64,000 nt of DNA from Streptomyces coacervatus (GCF_029223485.1 NZ_JARHTP010000001.1:682001-746000); one strand, 5' to 3'; positions 52,080-60,520 are shown, numbered from the stretch's first letter. The notes: generated from the sequence alone by a model not told the origin. Translations and numbers: made by a program.

Positions 52080-53045
52080 TCACCTGCCGTGGTGCAGCAG
52101 CCAGCCCTGCCACGCCGATGCGACCATCTCGCGCACCCCGCGCCGGGCGGTCCAGCCCAGTTCCTCGGCGGCCCGGGCGGCAGAGGCGACCGCGCGGGGC
52201 GCGTCCCCGGGGCGGCGGGCCTCGACCAGGGCCGGGCGGCGGTCGCCGGTGACCTCGCCGATGACGGTGATCAGCTCGCGGACGGAGACGCCCTCCCCGC
52301 GGCCGATGTTCACCGTGAGGTCACCGCTTCGGTCGGCGAGCCGCCGGGCCGCCGCCAGGTGCGCCTCGGCCAGGTCGGCGACATGGATGTAGTCGCGGAT
52401 GCAGGTGCCGTCCGGTGTCGGGTAGTCGTCGCCGAAGATCCGGGGGGCCTCGTCGCGGGTGAGCCGGTCGAAGACCATCGGGACGATGTTGAAGACGCCC
52501 GTGTCCGCCAGCTCGGGCGCGGCCGCGCCCGCCACGTTGAAGTACCGCAGGCAGACCGTCGATATGCCGTGCGTCCGGCCCGCCGCCCGGACCAGCCACT
52601 CGCCGGTGAGCTTGGTCTCGCCGTACGGGTTCACCGGCGCGCACGGGGTGTCCTCGGTGATGAGGTCCACATCGGGGTTGCCGTAGACGGCCGCGGACGA
52701 GGAGAACAGGAACTTCCCGATCCCGGCCTCGGCGACCGCCTCCAGGAGCGTCGCGAGACCGCCGACGTTCTCCCGGTAGTAGCGGGTGGGCTGCGCCACG
52801 GACTCGGCGACCTGCTTGCGTGCCGCGAGATGAACGACACCCGTCACCTCGTACTCGGCGAACACCCGCTTCAGCAGGCCGCCGTCCAGCGTCGAGCCCT
52901 CGATGAGCGGTACGTCCGCCGGGAGCCGCGCGGGCACCCCTGCCGAGAGGTCGTCCAGCGCCACGACGCGCTCTCCGGCGTCCCTCATGACCCGCGCCAC
53001 ATGGGCCCCGATGTATCCCGCTCCGCCTGTGATCAGCCATGTCAT
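52080..53045 (-). CDS. galE: UDP-glucose 4-epimerase (extended SDR)
   Basis: A 321-aa epimerase interconverting UDP-Glc and UDP-Gal (or N-acetyl forms). LITGGAGYIGAHVARVM binds NAD. FSSSAAVYGNP gives Ser, and NPYGETK gives Tyr-x3-Lys. The C-terminal GEGVSVRELI and RPGDAPRAV are family-typical. TAGGGT (53054-53059) sits 8 nt before the ATG, which suggests a leaderless mRNA. It is divergent from the phospho-alcohol operon and could supply its sugar nucleotide. Confidence 0.93.
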   Translation of the reverse strand: MTWLITGGAGYIGAHVARVMRDAGERVVALDDLSAGVPARLPADVPLIEGSTLDGGLLKRVFAEYEVTGVVHLAARKQVAESVAQPTRYYRENVGGLATLLEAVAEAGIGKFLFSSSAAVYGNPDVDLITEDTPCAPVNPYGETKLTGEWLVRAAGRTHGISTVCLRYFNVAGAAAPELADTGVFNIVPMVFDRLTRDEAPRIFGDDYPTPDGTCIRDYIHVADLAEAHLAAARRLADRSGDLTVNIGRGEGVSVRELITVIGEVTGDRRPALVEARRPGDAPRAVASAARAAEELGWTARRGVREMVASAWQGWLLHHGR

Positions 53046-53053
53046 GGTCGCCC

Positions 53054-53059
53054 ACCCTA
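53054..53059 (-). promoter_or_regulatory. -10 box (TAGGGT) for galE
   Basis: The box lies 8 nt upstream of the galE ATG on the minus strand. There is no Shine-Dalgarno. Confidence 0.45.
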
Positions 53060-53182
53060 TGCCGACGCCACCCGGCGATCCCCAATGTCCCGGATGCCTG
53101 ATCTGGGCGGCGCGGTTTGTCGGCGAGACCCCGGATCACCGATGATGATCGTGGCAAAGGCCAGTGGAGACGGCGTTGATCG

Positions 53183-53229
53183 GCCCGTGAACGGGCGGTG
53201 AACTCCGCTCTCCGGGCATCCGATAGCCT
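53183..53229 (+). promoter_or_regulatory. Promoter region of the phospho-alcohol operon
   Basis: Palindrome GCCCGTGAACGGGC (53183-53196) is followed by a -10-like TAGCCT (53224-53229). The latter is 8 nt from the ATG of a 26-codon ORF and 95 bp from the first enzyme gene. The -35 is unclear. Confidence 0.45.
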
Positions 53230-53237
53230 CTGCCGAC

Positions 53238-53318
53238 ATGCCGCCCGCCTGGTCCAGCCAAGGGGCGTCCCCCATCGTGCACATGACCGGCGCCGGCGCG
53301 TCGGCACCCAGGGAGTGA
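53238..53318 (+). CDS. Putative 26-aa leader ORF of the phospho-alcohol operon
   Basis: ATG to TGA, 27 codons, beginning MPPAWSSQGASP and ending ASAPRE. It follows a -10-like box at leaderless spacing and stops 6 nt before the TTG of the next gene, whose ribosome-binding site (GGGAG) lies in its last codons. Coupling of translation is plausible. Coding status is unproven. Confidence 0.35.
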   Translation: MPPAWSSQGASPIVHMTGAGASAPRE

Positions 53319-53324
53319 GTTCGG

Positions 53325-55133
53325 TTGTCGACCGCCATCCTGACCGGTCAGCCGGTCCCCGGATCGTCGATCGAGGGCGATCTGCGGTCCCTCGGCTTCG
53401 ACGTACGGACCGCCTCCGACACCGCCGACGCCGAGGCGCTGCTGGCCCAGGCGCCGGGCGACCAGCGAGTCGCCGTCGTCGACGCCCGCTTCGTGGGACA
53501 TCTGCACGCGCTGCGCCTCGGCCTGACCGATCCCCGCTTCCCGCTCGCCGCGATCCCGGGCGCCGTGACGGCCCAGCCGGCCGGCCGCCAGGCCCTGACC
53601 CGGGCGATGGCCCGCGAGAACTCGGCCGGCGGCGGCACGGCAGTCGCCGTCGACAGCCTCGCCGACCGCATCGTCACCGCCCTCGACACCGACGGCGCCG
53701 ACGTGCACCGCCCGGAGCTCGGCAGCCTGGTCGCCGCGGTCCCCGCCGACCCGCAGTCCCGCAACGAGGCGCGGCAGGCCGTCGCGAACGTCGACGACGA
53801 GGCCGTACGTCTGAAGTCGGCCGTGAAGTCCCGCGACGGCTTCTTCACCACGTTCTGCATCAGCCCGTACTCCCGCTACATCGCCCGCTGGTGCGCCCGC
53901 CGCGGCCTGACCCCGAACCAGGTCACCACCGCCTCCCTGCTCACCGCGCTGATCGCGGCGGGCTGCGCGGCCACCGGCACCCGCGTCGGCTTCATAGCGG
54001 CGGGCGTCCTGCTGATCGCGTCCTTCGTACTGGACTGCACCGACGGCCAGCTCGCCCGCTACTCCCTGCAGTACTCCACGCTCGGTGCCTGGCTCGACGC
54101 CACCTTCGACCGGGCCAAGGAGTACGCCTACTACGCCGGCCTCGCCCTGGGCGCGGCCCGCGGTGGCGACGACGTATGGGCCCTCGCGCTCGGCGCGATG
54201 ATCCTGCAGACCTGCCGGCACGTCGTCGACTTCTCCTTCAACGAGGCCAACCACGACGCCACCGCCAACACCAGCCCCACCGCGGCCCTCTCCGACAAGC
54301 TGGACAGCGTCGGCTGGACGGTGTGGGTGCGCCGCATGATCGTCCTGCCGATCGGTGAGCGCTGGGCGATGATCGCGGTCCTGACGGCGGTCACCACGCC
54401 CCGGATCACCTTCTACGTCCTGCTCATCGGCTGCGCGTTCGCGGCGACGTACACGACGGCGGGCCGCGTCCTTCGCTCGCTGACCCGCAAGGCGCAGCGC
54501 ACCGACCGGGCGGCGCAGGCGCTGGCGGACCTTGCGGACAGCGGGCCGCTGGCCGAGGGCGTTGTGGCATTGCTGGGGAAGCTGCCTGCCAAGCCCCCGT
54601 TCGGCTCGCGCGCCTTCGTGGCGCTGCCGGGTGCCGCGCTGCTGGTCGCCGCCGCGGGCTCCTCCTCGTACGGCAGCGCGCTGCCCGTCGGCATGGCTGT
54701 GCTCTATCTCATCACCTCGGCCGCCGCTGTCGCCCTGCCTCTCAAGGGCGCTCTCGACTGGCTCGTCCCCCCGCTGTTCCGCGCCGCCGAATACGGCACC
54801 GTCCTGATCCTGGCAGCCAAAGCGGATGTGAACGGAGCCCTTCCTGCAGCTTTCGGGCTGGTGGCGGCCGTCGCCTACCATCACTACGACACGGTGTACC
54901 GCATCCGCGGCAACGCCGGAGCGCCGCCGGCCTGGCTGGTGCGCGCCATTGGGGGGCACGAAGGGCGGACGCTGCTCGTCACCGTCCTGGCCGCGGTGCT
55001 CACCGCCTCGCAGTTCAAGGTCGCGCTCACGGCGCTCGCCGTGGCCGTCGCCCTGGTGGTGCTCGCCGAGAGCATCCGCTTCTGGGTGTCCTCCGGGGCC
55101 CCCGCCGTACACGATGAAGGAGAACCCGCATGA
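53325..55133 (+). CDS. CDP-alcohol phosphatidyltransferase with N-terminal alpha/beta and C-terminal DUF5941-like regions
   Basis: A 602-aa membrane protein. Residues ~1-150 form a soluble alpha/beta region (VRTASDTADAEALLAQA and VAVVDARFVGHLHALRL). The central part (about 160-380) carries the full CDP-alcohol phosphotransferase motif: DCTDGQLAR, then G, D and D at the usual spacing (GAWLDATFD). The C-terminus (about 430-590) is a further multi-helix region. It transfers a phospho-alcohol from a CDP-alcohol to an acceptor alcohol, making a phosphodiester. Start TTG with GGGAG upstream. It overlaps the next gene by ATGA. Confidence 0.88.
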   Translation: MSTAILTGQPVPGSSIEGDLRSLGFDVRTASDTADAEALLAQAPGDQRVAVVDARFVGHLHALRLGLTDPRFPLAAIPGAVTAQPAGRQALTRAMARENSAGGGTAVAVDSLADRIVTALDTDGADVHRPELGSLVAAVPADPQSRNEARQAVANVDDEAVRLKSAVKSRDGFFTTFCISPYSRYIARWCARRGLTPNQVTTASLLTALIAAGCAATGTRVGFIAAGVLLIASFVLDCTDGQLARYSLQYSTLGAWLDATFDRAKEYAYYAGLALGAARGGDDVWALALGAMILQTCRHVVDFSFNEANHDATANTSPTAALSDKLDSVGWTVWVRRMIVLPIGERWAMIAVLTAVTTPRITFYVLLIGCAFAATYTTAGRVLRSLTRKAQRTDRAAQALADLADSGPLAEGVVALLGKLPAKPPFGSRAFVALPGAALLVAAAGSSSYGSALPVGMAVLYLITSAAAVALPLKGALDWLVPPLFRAAEYGTVLILAAKADVNGALPAAFGLVAAVAYHHYDTVYRIRGNAGAPPAWLVRAIGGHEGRTLLVTVLAAVLTASQFKVALTALAVAVALVVLAESIRFWVSSGAPAVHDEGEPA

Positions 55134-55882
55134 TCGGCCTCGTGCTGGCGGCCGGCGCCGGACGGCGTCTGCGCCCCTACACCGACAGCCTTCCCAAGGC
55201 GCTGGTGCCGGTGGGGCCCGCGGGCATAGAGGGCGAACCGACGGTTCTGGACCTGACCCTCGGCAACTTCGCCGAGATCGGCCTGACCGAGGTCGCGATC
55301 ATCGTCGGCTACCGCAAGGAGGCCGTGTACGAGCGCAAGGCGGCGCTGGAGGCCAAGTACGGCCTCAAGCTCACCCTCATCGACAACGACAAGGCCGAGG
55401 AGTGGAACAACGCCTACTCCCTGTGGTGCGGCCGTGACGCCCTCAAGGACGGCGTGATCCTCGCCAACGGCGACACCGTCCACCCGGTCTCCGTCGAGAA
55501 GACGCTGCTCGCCGCCCGCGGCGACGGCAAGAAGATCATCCTCGCCCTCGACACCGTGAAGTCCCTCGCCGACGAGGAGATGAAGGTCGTCGTCGACCCC
55601 GAGAAGGGCATGACGAAGATCACCAAGCTGATGGACCCCGCCGAGGCGACCGGCGAGTACATCGGCGTGACGCTGATCGAGGGCGACGCCGCCCCCGAGC
55701 TGGCCGACGCCCTGAAGGCGGTCTGGGAGACCGACCCGCAGCAGTTCTACGAGCACGGGTACCAGGAGCTCGTGAACCGCGGCTTCCGGATCGACGTGGC
55801 GCCGATCGGCGACGTCAAGTGGGTCGAGATCGACAACCACGACGACCTCGCCCGTGGACGGGAGATCGCGTGCCAGTACTGA
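55130..55882 (+). CDS. Nucleotidyltransferase (sugar/alcohol-phosphate cytidylyltransferase-like)
   Basis: This 250-aa NTP-transferase has LAAGAGRRLRPYTDSLPKAL (G-x-G-x-R-L...P-K), VGYRKEAVYE, EEWNNAYSLWCGRDAL and the metal Asp in LANGDTVHP. EWNNAYSL resembles phosphocholine (LicC-like) and inositol-phosphate cytidylyltransferases. It probably makes the CDP-alcohol used by the adjacent CDP-alcohol transferases. AAGGAG is 7 nt before the ATG, which overlaps the upstream stop. Confidence 0.88.
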   Translation: MIGLVLAAGAGRRLRPYTDSLPKALVPVGPAGIEGEPTVLDLTLGNFAEIGLTEVAIIVGYRKEAVYERKAALEAKYGLKLTLIDNDKAEEWNNAYSLWCGRDALKDGVILANGDTVHPVSVEKTLLAARGDGKKIILALDTVKSLADEEMKVVVDPEKGMTKITKLMDPAEATGEYIGVTLIEGDAAPELADALKAVWETDPQQFYEHGYQELVNRGFRIDVAPIGDVKWVEIDNHDDLARGREIACQY

Positions 55883-56931
55883 CCCGGCTCATTCCCTCGC
55901 CGCTCGTCGTGGACATCCGCCCGGGTGCCCTCGACGATCTGGCCTGCGTGCTCGCCGATGAGCGCATCTCGACCTCCGGTCGCCTCGCCGTCGCCGTCAG
56001 CGGCGGTTCCGGCGCCAAGCTGCGCGAGCGGATCGCCCCGACGCTTCCCGGTGCCACCTGGTACGAGGTCGGCGGCGGCACCCTCGACGACGCGGTGCGG
56101 CTGGCCGGCGACATAAAGGCCGGCCACTACGACGCGGTCGTGGGCCTCGGCGGCGGCAAGATCATCGACTGCGCCAAGTTCGCCGCGGCACGTGTCGGCC
56201 TGCCCCTGGTCGCCGTGCCGACGAACCTGGCGCACGACGGCCTGTGCTCGCCGGTCGCCACCCTCGACAACGACGCCGGCCGCGGTTCCTACGGCGTGCC
56301 GAACCCGATCGCGGCCGTCATCGACCTCGACGTCATCCGCGAGGCCCCGGCGCGATTCGTGCGCGCGGGCATCGGCGACGCGATCTCCAACATCAACGCG
56401 ATCGCGGACTGGGAGCTGTCCAACCGCGTCACCGGCGAGAAGATCGACGGCCTCGCCGCCGCCATGGCCCGCCAGGCCGGCGAGGCGGTGCTGCGCCACC
56501 CCGGCGGCATCGGGGACAACGCCTTCCTCCAGGTGCTCGCCGAGGCGCTGGTCCTCACCGGTATCGCGATGTCGATCTCCGGCGACTCGCGCCCCGCCTC
56601 GGGCTCCTGCCACGAGATCAACCACGCCTTCGACCTGCTGTACCCGAAGCGCGCCGCGAGCCACGGCGAGCAGTGCGGCCTGGGCGCCGCCTTCGCCATG
56701 TATCTGCGCGGCGCGCACGAGGAGTCGGCGTACATGGCCGAGGTGCTGCGCCGGCACGGGCTTCCGGTGCTGCCGGAGGAGATCGGCTTCACGGTGGACG
56801 AGTTCGTCCGCGCCGTGGAGTTCGCCCCGGAGACCAGGCCCGGCCGCTACACCATCCTCGAACACCTCGACCTGAAAACCGACCAGATCAAGGACACCTA
56901 CGCCGACTATGTCAAGGCCATCGGTAGCTGA
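55870..56931 (+). CDS. sn-Glycerol-1-phosphate dehydrogenase-like protein (EgsA/AraM family)
   Basis: This 353-aa iron-containing-ADH-fold enzyme shows VGLGGGKIIDCAKFAAARVGLPLVAV and PTNLAHDGLCSPVA, the EgsA/AraM signature. Metal ligands appear as Asp in GDAISNINA, His in SCHEINHAFD and His in ASHGEQCGLG. The family reduces dihydroxyacetone phosphate to sn-glycerol-1-phosphate, the stereoisomer of archaeal lipids that a few bacteria also make. GTG start with GGGAG 5 nt away overlaps the previous gene by 13 bp. Confidence 0.88.
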   Translation: MPVLTRLIPSPLVVDIRPGALDDLACVLADERISTSGRLAVAVSGGSGAKLRERIAPTLPGATWYEVGGGTLDDAVRLAGDIKAGHYDAVVGLGGGKIIDCAKFAAARVGLPLVAVPTNLAHDGLCSPVATLDNDAGRGSYGVPNPIAAVIDLDVIREAPARFVRAGIGDAISNINAIADWELSNRVTGEKIDGLAAAMARQAGEAVLRHPGGIGDNAFLQVLAEALVLTGIAMSISGDSRPASGSCHEINHAFDLLYPKRAASHGEQCGLGAAFAMYLRGAHEESAYMAEVLRRHGLPVLPEEIGFTVDEFVRAVEFAPETRPGRYTILEHLDLKTDQIKDTYADYVKAIGS

Positions 56932-57688
56932 ACTCCGCCCGGTCGTCCACCCCGCAGGGGTCAAGGACCGGCGCAGCGGTGAGCACTGGATGGGACGCCT
57001 CTACATGCGTGAGGTGTCCCTGCGGGTCGACCGCTACCTGGTGAACACCAGGGTCACGCCCAACCAGCTCACGTATCTGATGACCGTCTTCGGCGTGCTC
57101 GCGGCCCCGGCCCTGCTGGTGCCGGGGATCGCGGGCGCCGTGCTCGGCGTGTTCTGCGTGCAGATGTATCTGCTGCTGGACTGCGTCGACGGCGAGATCG
57201 CTCGCTGGAAGAAGCAGTACTCGCTGAGCGGCGTCTACCTGGACCGGGTCGGCGCCTACCTCACCGACGCCGCGGTGCTCGTCGGCTTCGGGCTGCGCGC
57301 CGCCGACATCTGGGGCAGCGGCCGTATCGACTGGCTGTGGGCCTTCCTCGGCACGCTGGCCGCGCTCGGCGCGATCCTGATCAAGGCCGAGACCGACCTG
57401 GTCGGCGTCGCCCGGCACCAGGGCGGGAAGCCCCCGGTCCAGGAGGCCGCCGCCGAGATGCGCTCCTCCGGCATGGCGCTGGCCCGCCGGGCCGCCGCCG
57501 CGTTCAAGTTCCACCGGCTGATCCTCGGTATCGAGGCGTCCCTGCTGATCCTGGTTCTGGCGATCGCCGACCAGATGCGCGGCGACCTGTTCTTCTCCCG
57601 GCTCGGCGTGGCCGTACTGGCCGGCATCGCCCTGCTGCAGACCCTGCTGCACCTCGTGTCCATCCTCGCCTCCAGCAGGCTGAAGTGA
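56909..57688 (+). CDS. CDP-alcohol phosphatidyltransferase-like protein lacking the last motif Asp
   Basis: A 259-aa membrane protein with about five helices. The motif starts normally (LDCVDGEIAR, then G eight residues later and D in GVYLD). At the position of the fourth Asp it reads DRVGA, Ala instead of Asp. That Asp is the proposed catalytic base of the family, so activity is uncertain. The next Asp is four residues further on (YLTD). It overlaps the dehydrogenase gene by 23 bp. It may be a second transferase, a regulatory partner or a diverged enzyme. Confidence 0.85.
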   Translation: MSRPSVAELRPVVHPAGVKDRRSGEHWMGRLYMREVSLRVDRYLVNTRVTPNQLTYLMTVFGVLAAPALLVPGIAGAVLGVFCVQMYLLLDCVDGEIARWKKQYSLSGVYLDRVGAYLTDAAVLVGFGLRAADIWGSGRIDWLWAFLGTLAALGAILIKAETDLVGVARHQGGKPPVQEAAAEMRSSGMALARRAAAAFKFHRLILGIEASLLILVLAIADQMRGDLFFSRLGVAVLAGIALLQTLLHLVSILASSRLK

Positions 57689-58566
57689 GCGGCATGAAGG
57701 TCGGCGCGGTGATCATCACCATGGGCAACCGCCCCGACGAGCTCCGCGCCCTGCTCGACTCGGTCGCCAAGCAGGACGGCGACCGGGTCGAGGTGGTCGT
57801 GGTCGGCAACGGCTCGCCCGTCCCGGACGTCCCCGAAGGCGTCCGTACGATCGAGCTGCCCGAGAACCTCGGCATCCCCGGCGGCCGCAACGTCGGCATC
57901 GAGGCCTTCGGCCCCAGCGGCCGCGACGTCGATGTCCTGATGTTCCTCGACGACGACGGGCTCCTCGCCCAGCACGACACCGCCGAGCTGTGCCGCCAGG
58001 CCTTCGAGGCCGACCCGAAGCTCGGCATCATCAGCTTCCGCATCGCCGACCCCGACACCGGGGTCACCCAGCGCCGCCACGTCCCGCGCCTGCGCGCCGC
58101 CGACCCGATGCGCTCCTCCCGGGTCACCACCTTCCTCGGCGGCGCCAACGCCGTCCGTACGAAGGTCTTCGCCGAAGTCGGCGGGCTCCCGGACGAATTC
58201 TTCTACGCCCACGAGGAAACCGACCTGGCATGGCGGGCCCTCGACGCGGGCTGGATGATCGACTACCGGTCCGACATGGTGCTGTTCCACCCGACGACCG
58301 CGCCCTCGCGGCACGCGGTCTACCACCGCATGGTGGCCCGCAACCGCGTCTGGCTGGCCCGCCGCAACCTGCCCGCGCTCCTGGTCCCGGTCTACCTCGG
58401 GGTCTGGATGCTGCTCACCCTGCTGCGCCGCCCCTCGCGCCCGGCCCTGCGGGCCTGGTTCGGCGGCTTCCGGGAAGGCTGGACGACATCGTGCGGACCG
58501 CGCAGGCCCATGAAGTGGCGCACCGTTTGGCGGCTTACTCGACTGGGCCGGCCTCCCGTCATCTGA
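57685..58566 (+). CDS. Family 2 glycosyltransferase
   Basis: This ~293-aa GT-A enzyme has GAVIITMGNRPDELRALLDSV, ENLGIPGGRNVGIEA and a DDD metal motif in LMFLDDDGLL. FFYAHEETDLAWRAL (ED-x-DL-type acceptor motif) follows, with a hydrophobic stretch near LVPVYLGVWMLLTLL. It uses a nucleotide sugar, perhaps UDP-Gal from the divergent galE, to decorate the pathway product. GTG overlaps the upstream TGA (GTGA). ATG at 57694 is an alternative start. Confidence 0.9.
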   Translation: MSGMKVGAVIITMGNRPDELRALLDSVAKQDGDRVEVVVVGNGSPVPDVPEGVRTIELPENLGIPGGRNVGIEAFGPSGRDVDVLMFLDDDGLLAQHDTAELCRQAFEADPKLGIISFRIADPDTGVTQRRHVPRLRAADPMRSSRVTTFLGGANAVRTKVFAEVGGLPDEFFYAHEETDLAWRALDAGWMIDYRSDMVLFHPTTAPSRHAVYHRMVARNRVWLARRNLPALLVPVYLGVWMLLTLLRRPSRPALRAWFGGFREGWTTSCGPRRPMKWRTVWRLTRLGRPPVI

Positions 58567-58633
58567 CAAGCTCGAAGCTGAGAGCGCGCGGCCCGCACGG
58601 GCAGCGCCTTCCCGAAGACGAAAGTTTCCACCA

Positions 58634-59563
58634 GTGAGTGACACAACGCATGACGGCGCAGTCGCGGTGAGCGCGGCTGCGTCGCCCGACGAGGGCTTCT
58701 CGGCGGCACAGCTCGCCGAGAAGTACGGGCTGTCCGTGAGCGGCGCCCGCCCCGGACTCGTCGACTACGTCCGCCAGCTCTGGGGACGGCGTCACTTCAT
58801 CCTCGCCTTCTCCCAGGCGAAGCTGACCGCGCAGTACAGCCAGGCCAAGCTCGGCCAGCTCTGGCAGGTCGCCACTCCGCTGCTCAACGCGGCCGTGTAC
58901 TACTTCATCTTCGGCGTCATCCTCAAGGCCAGCCGCGGCTTCTCGCGGGACGTGTACATCCCGTTCCTGGTCACGGGCGTCTTCGTGTTCACCTTCACCC
59001 AGAGCTCGATCATGACGGGTGTGCGCGCGATCTCCGGCAACCTCGGCCTGGTGCGGGCGCTGCACTTCCCGCGCGCCTCGCTGCCGATCTCCTTCGCGCT
59101 GCAGCAGCTCCAGCAGCTGCTGTTCTCGATGATCGTGCTGTTCGTCATCGTGATCGGCTTCGGCAGCTATCCCAGTCTGTCCTGGCTGTTGATCGTGCCG
59201 ATCCTGTTCCTGCAGTTCCTCTTCAACACCGGGCTCGCGCTGATCGTGGCGCGGATGGGCGCCAAGACGCCGGACCTGGCCCAGCTGATGCCGTTCATCC
59301 TGCGCACCTGGATGTACATGTCCGGCGTCATGTTCTCCATCCAGCACATGATGGCCGGCCGCTCCGAGGCGTTCGCCCGCGCACTCCAGGTGAACCCGGC
59401 TGCCGTCTTCATGGACCTGATGCGCTTCGCGCTGATCGACGGATACGGCGCCGGGAACCTTCCCCCGCATGTCTGGGCCATCGCCCTGTTCTGGGCCGTG
59501 GTCGTGTTCGTGGGAGGCTTCGTGTACTTCTGGAAGGCGGAGGAGCGGTACGGACGTGGCTGA
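58634..59563 (+). CDS. ABC-2 type polysaccharide/teichoic-acid exporter permease
   Basis: A 309-aa permease of the TagG/Wzm type. A cytoplasmic N-terminus is followed by LTAQYSQAKLGQLWQVATPLLNAAVYYFIFGVIL, LRAL-like VRALHFPRASLPIS and a late amphipathic LMPFILRTWMYMSGVMFS, with six predicted helices. GTG start. It pairs with the ATPase immediately downstream (8-bp overlap). Such pairs export lipid-linked wall polymers or O-antigen. Confidence 0.92.
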   Translation: MSDTTHDGAVAVSAAASPDEGFSAAQLAEKYGLSVSGARPGLVDYVRQLWGRRHFILAFSQAKLTAQYSQAKLGQLWQVATPLLNAAVYYFIFGVILKASRGFSRDVYIPFLVTGVFVFTFTQSSIMTGVRAISGNLGLVRALHFPRASLPISFALQQLQQLLFSMIVLFVIVIGFGSYPSLSWLLIVPILFLQFLFNTGLALIVARMGAKTPDLAQLMPFILRTWMYMSGVMFSIQHMMAGRSEAFARALQVNPAAVFMDLMRFALIDGYGAGNLPPHVWAIALFWAVVVFVGGFVYFWKAEERYGRG

Positions 59564-60338
59564 GCAGATCTCCGGGGAGCAGCGCATCCCCACCGTCATC
59601 TCGGACGAGCTGCACATCGTGTACCGCGTCCACGGCGCCAAGACCGGCAAGGGCAGCGCGACCGCGGCCCTGAGCCGCATAGTCAAGCGGGGCGAGGAGC
59701 GCGGTGTGCGCAAGGTGCACGCCGTCAAGGGCGTCTCCTTCGTCGCCTACCGCGGCGAGGCCGTCGGCCTGATCGGCTCCAACGGCTCCGGCAAGTCGAC
59801 GCTGCTGCGTGCCATCGCCGGTCTGCTCCCGGCGGAGAAGGGCCGCGTCTACACCAATGGCCAGCCCTCGCTGCTGGGCGTGAACGCCGCCCTGATGAAC
59901 GACCTCACCGGCGAGCGGAACGTCATCCTCGGCGGTCTCGCCATGGGCATGTCCCGCGAGCAGGTCAGAGAGCGCTACCAGGACATCGTCGACTTCTCCG
60001 GGATCAACGAGAAGGGCGACTTCATCACCCTGCCGATGCGCACCTACTCCTCCGGCATGGCGGCCCGCCTGCGCTTCTCCATCGCCGCCGCCAAGGACCA
60101 CGACGTCCTGATGATCGACGAGGCGCTGGCCACCGGTGACCGCAAGTTCCAGGTCCGCTCCGAGGAACGCATCCGTGAGTTGCGCAAGTCGGCCGGCACG
60201 GTGTTTCTCGTCAGTCACAACAACAAGTCGATCCGCGACACCTGTGACCGTGTCCTGTGGCTGGAACGCGGCGAGCTCCGCATGGACGGGCCCACCGAAG
60301 AGGTCCTCAAGGAGTACGAGAAGTTCACCGGCAAGTAG
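59556..60338 (+). CDS. ABC-2 exporter ATP-binding protein (TagH/Wzt type)
   Basis: This 260-aa ATPase has Walker A GLIGSNGSGKSTLLRAI, signature YSSGMAARLRFSIA (SSGM is typical of TagH/Wzt rather than SGGQ) and Walker B LMIDEALATGD followed by FLVSHN. The N-terminal VKGVSF with an extra basic loop (LSRIVKRGEERGVRKVHAVKG) is characteristic. It lacks the Wzt C-terminal carbohydrate-binding domain, so substrate recognition must lie elsewhere. It is the last gene of the operon, before a strong terminator. Confidence 0.93.
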   Translation: MAEQISGEQRIPTVISDELHIVYRVHGAKTGKGSATAALSRIVKRGEERGVRKVHAVKGVSFVAYRGEAVGLIGSNGSGKSTLLRAIAGLLPAEKGRVYTNGQPSLLGVNAALMNDLTGERNVILGGLAMGMSREQVRERYQDIVDFSGINEKGDFITLPMRTYSSGMAARLRFSIAAAKDHDVLMIDEALATGDRKFQVRSEERIRELRKSAGTVFLVSHNNKSIRDTCDRVLWLERGELRMDGPTEEVLKEYEKFTGK

Positions 60339-60373
60339 TCCACCCCCAACTGGACGCACAGGCCAGAACGGAT

Positions 60374-60412
60374 CGCGGGGCCCCGCCGCAACCTCTGCGG
60401 CGGGGCCCCGCG
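60374..60412 (+). terminator. Strong terminator of the phospho-alcohol operon
   Basis: A perfect 17-bp stem, CGCGGGGCCCCGCCGCA (60374-60390), pairs with 60396-60412 around the loop ACCTC, 35 bp after the ATPase stop. No U-tract follows. Confidence 0.85.
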
Positions 60413-60452
60413 TCTGCAAAGGAAACGTCAACTGGCGCTCGCCCCAGGAATC

Positions 60453-60520
60453 TTGACACCAATCGGTGTGTTGTTGTGATGTGCAGGACACCCCGGGGAA
60501 CCTCGCTGCGTTGTACAACG
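60453..60520 (+). promoter_or_regulatory. Promoter/operator region upstream of the hopanoid operon
   Basis: The 60339-60662 gap holds no clear gene. TTGACA (60453-60458) with TGATGT 18 bp on is a possible promoter. ACACC-AATC-GGTGT (60456-60469) overlaps its -35 and spacer. CGTTGTACAACG (60509-60520) is a perfect 12-bp palindrome, adjoining TAAGCT, another -10-like box. Further -10-like boxes (TAGTAT 60618, TAGAAC 60641) and a 19-codon ORF at 60561-60620 are seen but unsupported. Confidence 0.5.
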
